Origin: Dipteris shenzhenensis
Taxonomy: Eukaryota > Polypodiophyta > Polypodiopsida > Gleicheniales
Reading direction: 5' to 3' (one strand)
Assembly: GCA_047967505.1 (NCBI GenBank)
Contig: CM106538.1
Length of the DNA stretch: 64,000 nucleotides
The notes under the pieces are model-generated. The model was given only the letters and a program-made list of their open reading frames with translations. It was not told where the DNA came from and made no database searches. Position 1 is the stretch's first letter. Each line of letters starts with the position of its first letter. Below are positions 34,527-45,475 of the stretch, piece after piece. Position numbers and translations under genes: made by a program.

Positions 34527-36159
34527 AAGGTGATGCCGAGCATTTGCACTCTTACTTTGCCTCCACCTCCTTTGCCTTAGCCCATGTGGAGCCATTCCCT
34601 TAGATCCCCTTCTTACAACAAAAAATCATCAGGGTCGCATTGCCTCTAAGAGTTAGTGGTGGTAGGTGTTAAGGGAGAATATGTTGCATGTGGCATATGA
34701 CTTAAACTTTTTGGCCAACCACTAGATCCCTCCTTAGGTACTAGGACACAACCTATTTCTTTAGATGAAGTATTGAGAGGAGGTGATTGGTTCTTTTAGA
34801 ACAAATGACTAAACTATGTTGATCCGATGCTCATCCGCCGATGTGGATTTGTGAGTGGAATACAAGTCACTACAGGAGCAGCACCTAGAGGATAGGAATG
34901 CAATCTATGAAGAGATGCTTTAGAATTACTCACAACTGTAGTAGGCTCACACCAAATTGAAGACAGACTATGGCAACATGCTAGTGGAAGATAGAAAGAC
35001 CGAAAACACTCTCGAGCAAGGCTAAAGGAGATGTAATGAACCTTGCTGGAAAGAACATAAAGTTGCAACATGCCTTGCTATTCTTGTAATAGAAAACCTC
35101 AAAGGCTTGGTAGTAGTAGGTGCCTCAGACCCAATTTGAGGTCTCAGAATAGCAAAATGTGAGCCTAAGGAAGGCTGCTGGCAAAAATCTAGGCACTACA
35201 GTATATTATCTTAGGATTGATGCCTTGGGACTTAAATGCAATTCAAAAAATGAGTATAATAGAAAATTTCATTCATTGAAAAACTGGGAATCTTCAATTA
35301 GAGGTGAACTCTCAAAATCATCAATTATTCAAATGTAAATCCACTTTTCACAATAATAGGCTAACTTTCTAAAAGTTAACATGGCATTACTTTTTAGAAA
35401 GCCTTATTAAAGTTAAAATACAAATATTGGGAAATATCTACCCACCTTGAAAGTGCTCATCTCCCCTGAAAATCCTCTTAGGGTATGATATAAACTTGTA
35501 TTTATGATAAGCAATAAAAGGGAAGCCATAAGAGCTATCTTATTTGAAAGGGTGGCCATGTGATGGTGCCTTGCGTTAAAAAGGGAAACCATGAAATTTT
35601 CTATTTATTTCCTTATGTCCAAAAGGGTAGCTAGAGCTTGCCCTATTTCTACTCTTAATTACCATTTGCATGAATTATAGGACAATTTTGTACTCTTTTA
35701 AAAAATGGAATTTTGTGCACAGTGGTCATTGGTGAAGACCAAGAGTACCGACATAGTTATATCACAAGGTATCATGCAGTAATATCTTCACTCTTGAGGG
35801 ATGCATCACGAGTGTGGACAAAAAACCACAAATGACCCAAACCCTCGATGCAAATAATTCATTGTACAACTAGATCAATGTTCGAATGGAGAAACTTCAT
35901 TATAGATGAGAGTTTGTAACAAAATAAAACATTTAGGAATTTTCGAATGATAGAGATAAATGTCTCACACAAATTGAAAGCTAGATGCTTCACTGTACAT
36001 TGTTTGGCATTGAGAGTTAGTACACATGCATGAACCTACACACAACTACCAAAGCGTCACTGGTCATGCACGCAATTTGTGCACACATCTAATTGAAGAG
36101 GGCACATAAGTGCACCCTTAAGTGCTCAAACTAGCACCTTAGTTTTGAAAGTTGCAAAA
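34527..36159. other. no recognisable gene
   Basis: AT-rich. No motif in either strand until the hAT homology begins at about 36160. An older part of the hAT element may lie here but I cannot see it. Confidence 0.4.
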
Positions 36160-37202
36160 CTTGGCACCACTTGTAGACTTTTTTTCTGTGTCATTGGATG
36201 AGTACACAGCTGTGGATACTACATCGTGGTTGGGAATGCATTTGTAGATGGTAGAAAACAATAAGACAAAGCCATATTTTTTACATGTACACAAACTTAA
36301 TTCAGAATCCAATGCTAATAACTTAGTGCAAGTTTTGATCCAAGCTTTAAAAGAGTATGGAGGCATGACAGAGTCTGAGATGGTCAAGAAACTTGTTTGT
36401 TTTGTATGTGATGGTGCTTCAGTCTTGCAAGGTTGTCGAAATAGTGTCTCTATATAAATAGAAACAAAATATGCTCCTTACTATGTTGGGATACATTGTA
36501 TGGCTCATCGCACAAATCTAGCTTACAAAGTTATGTCTACATTTCCATCAGTACAACGAATCGAGATGTTGGTTAAAAAAAGCTACTCTTACTTTTGCAA
36601 GAGTCCAAAAGGATACAATCAATTTAGAGTTATTGCAGAAGCACTGGGTACAAAAGGGAGGAAGATTTTGAAAAATGTGGATACTAGATGGATATCTTTG
36701 GTTCAGCCAGTGAAAAGATTATGGGATGAACTCGGGATGAATACAAGACTTTGGTCTATTTAATGCACATGGAGGCAGAAGAAGAGGTTGAAAAGGCAGA
36801 TATTTTGTATCATAAACTGACCAATGTAGATTCCATATTGGGATTGTGTGGAATTATTCCACTTTTAGACAAAATGAATATGTTGAGTAAAATGTCGCAA
36901 TCGAAGGATATTTATATCAACGAATATGTCAAGGCAATAAAACTCACTAATTTGAGTATAACAACAGCATACGATAAGAAGTCAAGCTCCAGTTTTCAAG
37001 ACAAGAAATTGTTTAAAGATTGGAAAAGTTTAATAGACCTAGATGGGGATTCCTCACTTTTAACATGCACTGACCAGGAAGGATATGTTTGCCTTCGTGC
37101 AAACAATCAAGTTTTCAGGATGACAAGAGAAAACAAATGACACAATAGACTACAATACATTAAAAAAGAGGCTTTTTAAAAGAAAGTACAAATAGTGAAA
37201 AA

Positions 37203-37448
37203 CTCGGGGGGGTCACTCATTATATGTAACCCTATCACGTGAGTTCAACAGAAGGATGTTTTTAATATCTAAATTTAACAAAAGTTAATTTACATAAGGG
37301 AGTATTTAAAACAATTTTCAAAAAAATTTACAGATTTGTATAGAAAAAGGGTACATTTTATTAATGAAAAATTTACAGATAAGGGATTTTAGAAATATGC
37401 CTTGAACGAACGTGATATAGAGGGTTTATACATAGTGACCCCCCTGAG
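37203..37448 (+). mobile_element. hAT-type MITE, 246 bp, within the hAT gene
   Basis: TIRs CTCGGGGGGGTCACT and (inverted) CTCAGGGGGGTCACT. Perfect 8-bp target duplication GTGAAAAA at 37195-37202 and 37449-37456. The similarity between arms extends about 45 bp. Same family as 33085-33342, 18566-18713 and 61401-61630. Confidence 0.92.
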
Positions 37449-37905
37449 GTGAAAAATGCCCTTAGTGAAGTTGCAAGTGCAGTGTAGATGAGATTAGAAG
37501 TAGGTTTCCATGAAATGACCTAATGGAAGCATTTACCATCATATTTTCACATTTTTGGGTCAATGGATCTTATGAAAGTATCAAAGCAGGTCTAAAGAAT
37601 CATTTGGATGCTCTCAAAAAACACTTTGGACGGGACATTGACATGGACAATATAAAGTACAATGGTTTATTCGATTTTGGAAAGCTTTATTCACAGTCTT
37701 CCCTTTTTGGAGAAGTCATGCACCAGCAAAGTAATTTAATGGAAAATGTTCAAATGCAAGGTTCGATGGTTCGGCTTTGGAACGAGCTCTCTCGCAGTAC
37801 ATTCCTACAAGATAACATTTCTAAGTACTTCAAGCTTGCAAATTTATTTCAAACCTTTATTCTTGGCTCAGTTGAGGATGAAAGGTGTTTTAGTACTCTC
37901 GGTTA

Positions 37906-38260
37906 CACAACAAGACAAAGCGCCCATAGATGCGCACACAGACGCATTTATTGAACTTAAAAAAAAACCCATGGGCGCATCTATTTGCATGTCTATTTGC
38001 ACGTCTAGAGACCCGCGTCTAACAACACGTCTATATAGCAGACATACACGCATATAGATGTGCATCTAGATGCCTAAATAAACGCTTTGCTAAAAAATTT
38101 AAAAAACAGACAGACGCATCGTTAAACATGTGTATAGACGCATTTATAAACGGTCTTATAGACGCTTTTATAGACGCGCAAATAGATGCTTCCCGAACAC
38201 ATAGACGCGTATATAGATGCATTTATAGATGCACTGATAGACGTGCTACATAATATGTAT
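37906..38260. repeat. left subterminal array of element B
   Basis: About fifteen copies of 'tagacgc/tagatgc' in both orientations between 37920 and 38240, including 'atagatgcgcacacagacgc'. These are candidate binding sites for the TNPA-like protein. Confidence 0.82.
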
Positions 38261-38566
38261 TTTTTAATTTACAGAATGCTGTGTATGTTGTGTATGCTAT
38301 ATAGTTACAAGAATCCCATTTCCACATTGTGTAATTCAATTCTTACAGCCAACCGCATTTTAATTACAATTCCAAATAAAACATTACAACTCCAAAACGC
38401 AATAAAATTGAAAGCTCAAAAAGTGCTTGTATGTACATATAGCACGAAGCTAAGCCATGTCATGTGGCTTCAAGTACAAAAAATAAGAGGAGTGTATATA
38501 CAAGAGGCACGAAGCCAAGCCAGTGGCTTTAAGTACAAAAAAGAGTAGCTAGCACTACTTCTACAA

Positions 38567-39900
38567 CTAATCTATGTTCTCCATGTCCTCGCTCCCTTCC
38601 ATGCTCCCTTCTGCGCTCCCTTCTGCGCTCCCTTCTCTGCCTCCTTCCTCGTCTTCTTCCTTGTCTTCTTGTGCAGGGACCTGTAAACAAGGGACAACAT
38701 ATATCAATGTATGAAAAATTAAATCCTTACTTATAATATTGACATTATTTAATTACTTTCAAATACCTCGAGGGCCGCTCCAGTAGCCTGGATATACTGC
38801 TCCTCAGTAATGAACCCATCATGATAGAAGTGCTTCCATGTATCTCCTCTGCGATGGTATCAGTGGTAGGCTATCTCAACAGGAGTAGGGTATCTGCGCA
38901 CGATCTCAAGCTGCAAGACGACACAATTTGCAAAGGGGTTAGTACAAAGAAACAACCTCCTAATAAACTACATAAGCAATATAATTTGAGATCGATACTT
39001 ACAAATTGGGCCTCCCATGATTTAACACCCCCTGTTGCAAAATGCACGCTTTCATATTGCTCCATCTGGATCTTTCGTGCCTCCACGTGCTGCAGACTGG
39101 GGTCCTCCCTCGCTGACTTCATTGCTTTCTTCCACTCATGCTTGTGAGCGGTGTGGGGCGGGCCTCTTGGCGGTTGACCTCCCTCGAGCCTGGCAAGCTT
39201 CGCTAGTGCTTGCCTCTTAAGCGAAGATCTTTTATTGCCAAGTATCGTAACAATCTTTGACTTGGCCCATTTATCTGTGAACTGATGATTGGGGGGGTTA
39301 GGATACCTAGAGTGAATAGCAGTGAGGGTCTCATCAGCCAACCTCTTTGGATGGTCTTTGTAGTGGATAAAGCAATCTCTGTAATTAGTAGCAATTACAG
39401 AGTGCATGAAGGCCATGATGTCCTTTCCTCGTGCATCAACCAACCTCGTAGTTGGAGACTGCACGGGACTACGTGGACCACTCATAGCTGGAGAACCGAG
39501 TCTCGACTGCACAGGAGTACACCGACGGCTCTATGAGACAGAAGGACCTCCTAACGGCATGGGGAAGGGGTATAAGATAGCATGGGGGAAGGGGCATAAG
39601 ACAACATGGGGGAAGGGGCATAAGACGGCATGGGAGAAGGGCCTCTACTGTGTAGCCGACTGGGCTGTGCTGACTCTGCTGGGGTAATCTCAGCTGGTGT
39701 GGGGTGGTTTGGAGTCTATAGTGCTGACTCCTGGGGGGTGTTTAGAGTACCCATCATATACCCATATAACTCCACAGAACTAGGAGGGTGCCCTAAAAGG
39801 TTATATAAGTCTCTAAAAATAGACTCCCGGAGATCAGGTGAGCCCAAAGAGCTTCCTGGCCACATGATGAACTGGAAAAAAGAAAAAAAGACGATCACTG
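38567..39900 (-). CDS. TNPA-like gene of element B
   Basis: The conserved exon (39512-39003) contains RGKDIMAFMHSVIATNYRD, HSRYPNPPNHQFTDKWAKSK, KHEWKKAMKSAREDPSLQHV and VHFATGGVKSWEAQF, then donor GTAAGT (39002). Exon 38910-38767 reads LEIVRRYPTPVEIAYH...WKHFYHDGFITEEQYIQATG, ending CTCGAG|GTATTT. The last exon (38680-38567) is acidic (VPAQEDKEEDEEGGREGSAE) and ends at TAG 38567. All introns have GT-AG. Upstream (39898-39540) is an N-terminal part (SSLGSPDLRESIFRDLYNLL, then Pro/Ser repeats) in which stops near 39715 and 39530 occur. The layout parallels element A's TNPA gene. A motif-binding accessory role is inferred. The core exon is open, but the N-terminal part is doubtful, so it may be a pseudogene. 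Confidence 0.65.
39540..39640 (-). repeat. 27-bp tandem repeat in the TNPA-B coding region
   Basis: 'catgggggaaggggcataag' repeats about four times. On the minus strand it encodes repeated PSPM(P/L)SYA units, so it looks like an expanded coding minisatellite. Confidence 0.78.
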
Positions 39901-39954
39901 ATGAGCTGAGAAGAAAGGGGAATGGAAGAAAAGATTACTATCGGAAAAGATTAC

Positions 39955-40665
39955 TGTCGAAGTGCATCTGTAGATGCGTCTGAGAAGCACGTCTCTTTTT
40001 GCGTATAATAGCGCATCTATAGATGCGGCTGTCTATGTCTGTAAACAGGCTAGACACACCTGTAGATGCGGTTTTAGATGCGCTCTCAAACACGTCTATA
40101 AACGCGCTCCGATAGATGGACTTCTAAAAGTAGAAAAGGACATGCGGTCGACGCAAAAACGTAACACTGATACCAAAATCATTCGTTTCTTGGATACGAC
40201 AAAGGACAAATCCAAAGAGAGCAACTTCCAAAAAAGATCAACTGTAAAGAGACTTACCTTGGATAGAGGTATGGAAGCTTCTTCTCCTTCTTCAAAGTTG
40301 CTTCTCTTCCTTGTTCACCCTCTTCTCTTGTAAGCCTGGAAGTAAGTGTGGGTGCCTTCCTCCTAAGTGTAAGCTTGGAAGTAAGTGTGGGTGCCTTCCT
40401 CTTAAGCATCGAAACTGTGGATCTATTAATAGCAAAGCAAGCAAGCCATGCAAAGTATAAGTAATGTGAAGAAAAGCAAAGCGAGCGCCTTAAAAGTAGA
40501 TTTGAAAACCACATCTATAAGCATGTTTAATAGCACGTCTAAATACGCATGTAATTACGCATCTACGTACATAGAGCAGATGCGGTTTTAGACGCACCTA
40601 TAGATGCACACCACAAAATAGACAGATGCAGTTTTAGACGCGTCTTTAGATGCGCCACAGAGTTT
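39955..40665. promoter_or_regulatory. central motif arrays between TNPA-B and TNP2-B
   Basis: Two clusters of the terminal motif (39955-40120 and 40500-40665; for example 'tagatgcggttttagatgcg' and 'tagacgcgtctttagatgcg') lie between the divergent genes. The second ends about 50 bp before the TNP2 acceptor TTTGTTTGTAG|G at 40717. Autoregulatory binding is inferred. Confidence 0.7.
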
Positions 40666-40718
40666 TAAAATTAAATATTTGAAGAAAAGCAAAATTTTAT
40701 GGGTTGTTTGTTTGTAGG

Positions 40719-43700
40719 ATGTATTCATCTTCAACAAGTAGCTCCACTGAGGATGAATCCCTCTGTATCCACCATTGCGAAATGTGGTTGGAGCAAAAAA
40801 TCCAATGTATGTGTGATCAATGTCGAGGAAACATGTATCGTGCACGTAGGATTACACTCAATCACATCTCAAAGTATGGAGAATGGGATGCGACCGTAAA
40901 CATGATAAGTGTTAAAGAGTTAAGGTTGATTGAGATACCTATGGGTGTTCATATGTTTGAGTTATGATTCCGTTTTAATTTGATACAGGATGTAGTGCCA
41001 CACCCGCATATGTTGCCCTATGTTCCATGCATGCGTCAATGATTGCGTTTTGTTTCGTGGACTACATAAGGATGCAAGAGAGTGCCCTACTTGTGGAGAG
41101 GCAAGATATAGAGTAGATCTCAAAACTTTGGACGTGCCTCGTAAGGTTCTGCGACATTTTCCCATAATCCCTCACATCCAACATATGTTCAAGTGCAAAT
41201 CCATTGCAGAGCTCATGTCATGGCATTCCTCCCATCGATCAACCGATGGCAAGCGAAGAACTCCCACAGACTCTCCTGCGTGGAAGCATATTGAAGACAC
41301 ATGGCCAAGCTTCAAGGAAGAACCTAGGAGCTTGAGACTTGGATTGGGTATGGATGGTGTGAACCCATTTGGTCTCAAAAGCACCTCTTACAGTGTATGG
41401 CCAGTGATATTGGTGAATTACAATCTTCCACCCTCTATGGCTATTAAGAAAGGACATGTTATGCTGTCCCTTCTAATTCTAGGGAAACATAAAGTCAAAA
41501 ATACTGATGTTTATTTGGAGCCTTTGATTGACGAGCTAGAGATACTTTGGAGAGGTATCGAGGTGCATGATGTGAGTAGGCCTCCCTCATCACGAGACTT
41601 CAACTGCAAAGCAGTCTTGATGTGGATGATGCATGACTTCCCAGGCTATGGCAAGTGTTCAAGTAAGCATTGCACTTCTAATTATGAATAGGCAAAGGAT
41701 GTGGCACCCTAAACCCACCTTCAACTCTAAATTGCATCTATTGTTTAGATCTCACTACATCAGGTTACCATGTATGTCCTGTTTGTGGTCCTTCGCTAGT
41801 TGCCTCGTGGGCAGACGCATTGAATAAGGTCATCTATGAGAATTACCATCGATTTTTCCCACCTGATCATCCTAGATATGTTGCCCCTTGGAATGAAGTC
41901 CTCCCACAATCACTCACTGTGGGAGATTGGATGAGAATTTGGGACAGTGGAAGGGTTTGTAACTATTGTGTGCTATATTGGCTGGAAATAAAGATTACCT
42001 GCTAACACCAGCTTTTGTTTAGATACTCCATCTTTTATCGTTCACCATATTGGTCCCACCTCAAGATCAATTATCTGCTTGATCCCATGTATATCTTCAA
42101 GAATGTGGCATCTACCATTTGGGAGCATTTGAATGGGACACAAGATTCCATAGGCATGAGGGAGGATCTACGTATCACAGGGAGGATGCGTGAAGCTTGG
42201 CCACAAGAGAGACCAAATGGGCATGTTTTTTTACCTCGTGCACCGTGGAGGTTATCAAAGCTAGAGATGGCAGCGGTGAAGCGTGCTATTACTACGATTC
42301 ATACTCCCACTGGATGTATGAGGTGTTTGAAGGGAGCCTTTACAAAGAGCAAGAAAAGAGGTGTAGAGTAATTATATGGCTTGAAATCTCATGATTGGCA
42401 CAAGATGCTCCAAGTAAGTATTTTATGTGCATAATATCTTTTTCCTTTCAAAATTTTGAGTGAACAATTATAAGCAACTAATCAACCACCTCCTCGTGGG
42501 TTCAATTCATACTACCTACTAGCATTTCTCGTAGTGCATCAAAGGATGTGAAGGATTGTATTTACAAGATGGGCGAGCTTGTGAGGTACTTTACATGATA
42601 CAAAATATGATGCGTATCAATGCTCCATGCAAGGTGTTCATATTGCTAATATGGTGTACTTTTTCATTTCTAGGTATGTGAGCTCAAAGGAAATAGATCC
42701 CACCACGCTTGAGAATGCTCGAGTTATGTCAGTGGAGGTGGTTTGTTTAGTGGAGGAGACATTTCCACGTTCTATTCTCACAAGCCAACTACATCTTATA
42801 GTGCATTTGGTGGATGACATAGCTATATGCAGTACTATACATGCACGATGGTTGTTCTTCCTTGAGCACTACATGAAGACCTTGAAGGGCTTCGTGAGAC
42901 AAAATGCAAGACCCGAAGGTAGCATGGTCAAGGGTTAGTTGGTACAAGAGTCACTTGTATATATTTTTGAGTTTCTTATTGATGTGGATAGCTCTCTCCC
43001 ACGACTATGGAGAGATGATAAAGAGCTAAGGATGACCTCTATTGTGCCTCAAGGAAAAGGACGCAACAACTTTAATAGACACAAGGTTGCATAATCGTAT
43101 CAACCTCTATTGTGTGCTTAATAGTGATGTGATGAAAAGATGGGTGACAAGATACGAGGATGCAAAGGCAAGAAGACAAGAAGAAAGGGCCCTCTTTCGT
43201 ACACACCACGGATCTCGTGTGCCATACCCTCAGTATCTAAGAGCACTTCCAAAGGATATTCATATGGATTGGCTACTTGATGAAATGGAGAAAGCAGAGA
43301 AAGACGAGGGGATGCATATCACAATGGAAGAATGGGAGTATGCTAGGGGATGCATGCGGTATATAGAATGTTATGCATAAGTTAGGACCTTTTAGTAATT
43401 TAGATTGCTTATTTAATTGATTTTTTCTTGGTGTAGTGCACTATGTTCAATGCTATATGGTGTGAGGGCAAGCATTTTTGAACACAACGGATTGATGATA
43501 AGGGAAACACACAAGACTGTGGCATCATTGCTAGCTTTGAGGGAGCCAATGGAGCCATGGATGATTAATGTAGCATAATCCAAGATATTATTAAGCTTGA
43601 CTTTCGAAGCTTCTTTGCATATGTTTTGGATGTAAAGTGGTTTAAGGATGTGGACGTGGAAAGAGGCCCTAATGCAACAATCAAATGCCATGCAAGTGGC

Positions 43701-44227
43701 TTTGTAACTATTGACTCCACAAAGTTTTGGCAAAGTAGGAAGGACAGACTAGTACTACCGCAACAATGTGAATAGGTATTGTGCACACATATAAAAATAC
43801 TCTCTTTTAAATATTTGATACCTTCGATGTAAGGAAAATAACATGATTGTATTTGTGTTTGAATTATGTTGTCTATCAACCAATGGTGGATAATAATAGA
43901 TGGTGGCATGTCATACCTTTTATGCCACATTCCAAAGTGATGTATAGTATATTTACTAATATGGAGCATATGGAGGATGATCATGGCCATGGACGTGATG
44001 ATGACCGTGATACAAGAGAGGAGGATGATCATGAGATAGGAGATATAGATACTGAGGCCATTACCTGTGAGGATGAGCCTACCATTAGTGATGCTGATTT
44101 CGATGAGCACATGAGTAGCACAAGTAGTAGTGGATTGAATGTATTTGTAGATCTAAACACTTGTTTGGATTTTGAAGTAGATAGTTTGGCAAGGGTTGAT
44201 CTCATTGAGGATGAGATTGAACCGTAG
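40719..44227 (+). pseudogene. TNP2-like CACTA transposase gene of element B
   Basis: First exon from ATG 40719 (MYSSSTSSS; CMCDQCRGN cysteine motif). The second, open 41020-41691, contains HACVNDCVLFR, ECPTCGEARYR, LRHFPIIPHIQHMFKCKSIA, GMDGVNPFGLKSTSYSVWPV and VYLEPLIDELEILWRG. Then an intron (about 41660-41750) and SGYHVCPVCGPSLVASWADA. Next is LKINYLLDPMYIFKNVASTI and LKSHDWHKMLQ (42025-42412), then VEETFPRSILTSQLHLIVHL, MKTLKGFVRQNARPEGSM with TAG replacing TGG at 42934. After a frameshift comes LHNRINLYCVLNSDVMKRWV...HMDWLLDEMEKAE. The DUF4216-like part (about 43570-43775) has KLDFRSFFAYVLDVKWFKDV. A final acidic exon (EEDDHEIGDIDTEAITCEDE) ends at 44227. Domain order equals element A. 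DDE transposase by family; broken here. Confidence 0.9.
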
Positions 44228-44399
44228 CCCATCATTGATATTGGCAAAACTATTTTACATATTGTCTCATTCTCCTCACCTCACTTAATTCTTGTATATG
44301 TGGGCTTGCAAAAAAACATTGATGTTTTTGTTAAAATTATGTGCTTTGGTAATCATGGGCAATGTTTGGAAAAGAAGTGATGTACACCAAAATCTCTTT

Positions 44400-44688
44400 C
44401 TGTATTCTCTATTTTGCATCTAAATATGCGTCTAATTCTCAGTGTAAACGTGCTAATAGACATGCTAATATACATGCAAATAGACATGTTGACAAATGCA
44501 GTGTTAGATGGGCCCGTATTTTCTCAGTGTAGACATGCAAATAGATGTGTCAATACATGCACAAATAGATGAGCTGTTAGATGCGCTATTAGATGCGCCC
44601 GTAATTCTCTATTCAAGCAACGCCTATAGACGCGCCCACTATTTTGCACGTCTATCAAGCGCATCTATAGTTGCTTTGTGTTGTTGTG
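44400..44688. repeat. right subterminal array and terminus of element B
   Basis: About twelve 'tagacatg/tagatgcg' motifs (44415-44670) precede the terminus GCTTTGTGTTGTTGTG. Confidence 0.82.
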
Positions 44689-44839
44689 TTACTTGAAGAA
44701 TAAGCTTTGTAATAAGCTAGATGATAACTTAGATCTTAGCTTGAGATTATACTCTTGTTCTTATGATGTTAGTAGCTTTCCGTATGATATAGCATTAGCA
44801 CTCTGGAAGTCAAGCTGTAAAAGAAAAGGCTATAATTAG

Positions 44840-45198
44840 CTTTTTTGGACTATTTAAACTTGACTTTCTTCCCCCATTGGACTTGAAGGATATTCATTAT
44901 CCTTAAACAATTTTATGTTTTGCATACTCTACAGTATCCTAAATGCTAGCTATTTCATGTATTTTGAGATTATGTAAAATGAAAAGACAGAGTTTTCCAT
45001 ATAACTAGTTTTTAGTATATTTGTGAAAATTGAAAGTTTTTTTAAATGCCCTAGAATATTTAGCCAAGTTTTGAAACAAAAATTATAACAAAAGATATAA
45101 TTTTCCAATTCTTTGAAACTTTTAAAAATAATTTATAAAAAAATTTGCCAGTATATTATAATACTATATTTCTATACCTTCGATAAAAACGTCCCTGA
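44840..45198. other. no gene; AT-rich flank of the hAT element
   Basis: Follows the hAT stop codon and should hold the hAT 3' end. I could not identify a TIR. The AT-rich last 150 bp resembles the flank at 50450-50680. Confidence 0.4.
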
Positions 45199-45380
45199 TG
45201 TGGACTTGCCATGATACCTCGATCGAGGTATAGGTGTCTTGCCAGGATACCTCGATCGAGGTATAGGCTCAGTTTGGTGGAGTAAAGTGGAGGACCTCGA
45301 TTGAGGTATTCGCTTGGTTCAGTTGTCCTCATCTGCGAATTTCATTGGAGACAATACCTTGATCGAGGTATTTCACACCA
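45199..45380. repeat. four TACCTCGATCGAGGTA-type palindromes
   Basis: Two perfect copies (about 45210 and 45250) and two one-base variants (about 45292 and 45357). It is the same motif as the larger cluster at 50690-51203, preceded by a similar 'ggac..gatac' context. Confidence 0.82.
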
Positions 45381-45475
45381 AAGCAAAACCTTTGTATTTT
45401 CACTCGAGGGGGTGTCACACTCCCTCGCAAGTGGTCTAGAAGTGGACATCCTTGGCTTGCTACCTCCTTGGGCAC

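Larger units (their letters stand above)
37906..44688 (+). mobile_element. complete CACTA-like element B with CACAA termini (6783 bp)
   Basis: The left end CACAACAAGACAAAGC and inverted right end CACAACAACACAAAGC (15/16) are flanked by a perfect 3-bp duplication TTA (37903-37905 and 44689-44691), as expected for CACTA elements. It contains a minus-strand TNPA-like gene (38567-39900) and a plus-strand TNP2-like gene (40719-44227). Subterminal 'TAGAYGCR' arrays lie at both ends, with a third array between the genes. Its insertion site is a hAT transposase codon, and excision in silico restores that frame. TNP2 carries several stops and frameshifts. Confidence 0.95.
36160..44839 (+). pseudogene. 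hAT-superfamily transposase gene, interrupted by a MITE and a CACTA element
   Basis: Segment 1 (36160-37202) reads FSVSLDEYTAVDTTSWLGMH, KKLVCFVCDGASVLQGC (catalytic-region VCDGA), IHCMAHRTNLAYKV (typical 'HC.AHR.NL') and KNVDTRWISLVQPV. It has TAG/TAA changes (36246, 36455) and a frameshift near 36750. Segment 2 (37457-37905) reads NLFQTFILGSVEDERCFSTL, the hAT C-terminal dimerisation motif. Segment 3 (44692-44839) reads KNKLCNKLDDNLDLSLRLYS, then SSFPYDIALALWK, and ends at TAG 44837. The MITE (37203-37448) separates segments 1 and 2. Element B separates 2 and 3. Omitting B and one TTA copy, the codons run GGT-TAC-TTG-AAG without shift. The N-terminal BED finger is not seen. hAT transposases cut and paste with 8-bp TSDs; this one is dead. 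Confidence 0.9.

Noticed and set aside
38821-39536. Plus-strand ORFs opposite the element B TNPA-like gene
   Set aside because: Antisense of a conserved exon with matching exon structure in element A.
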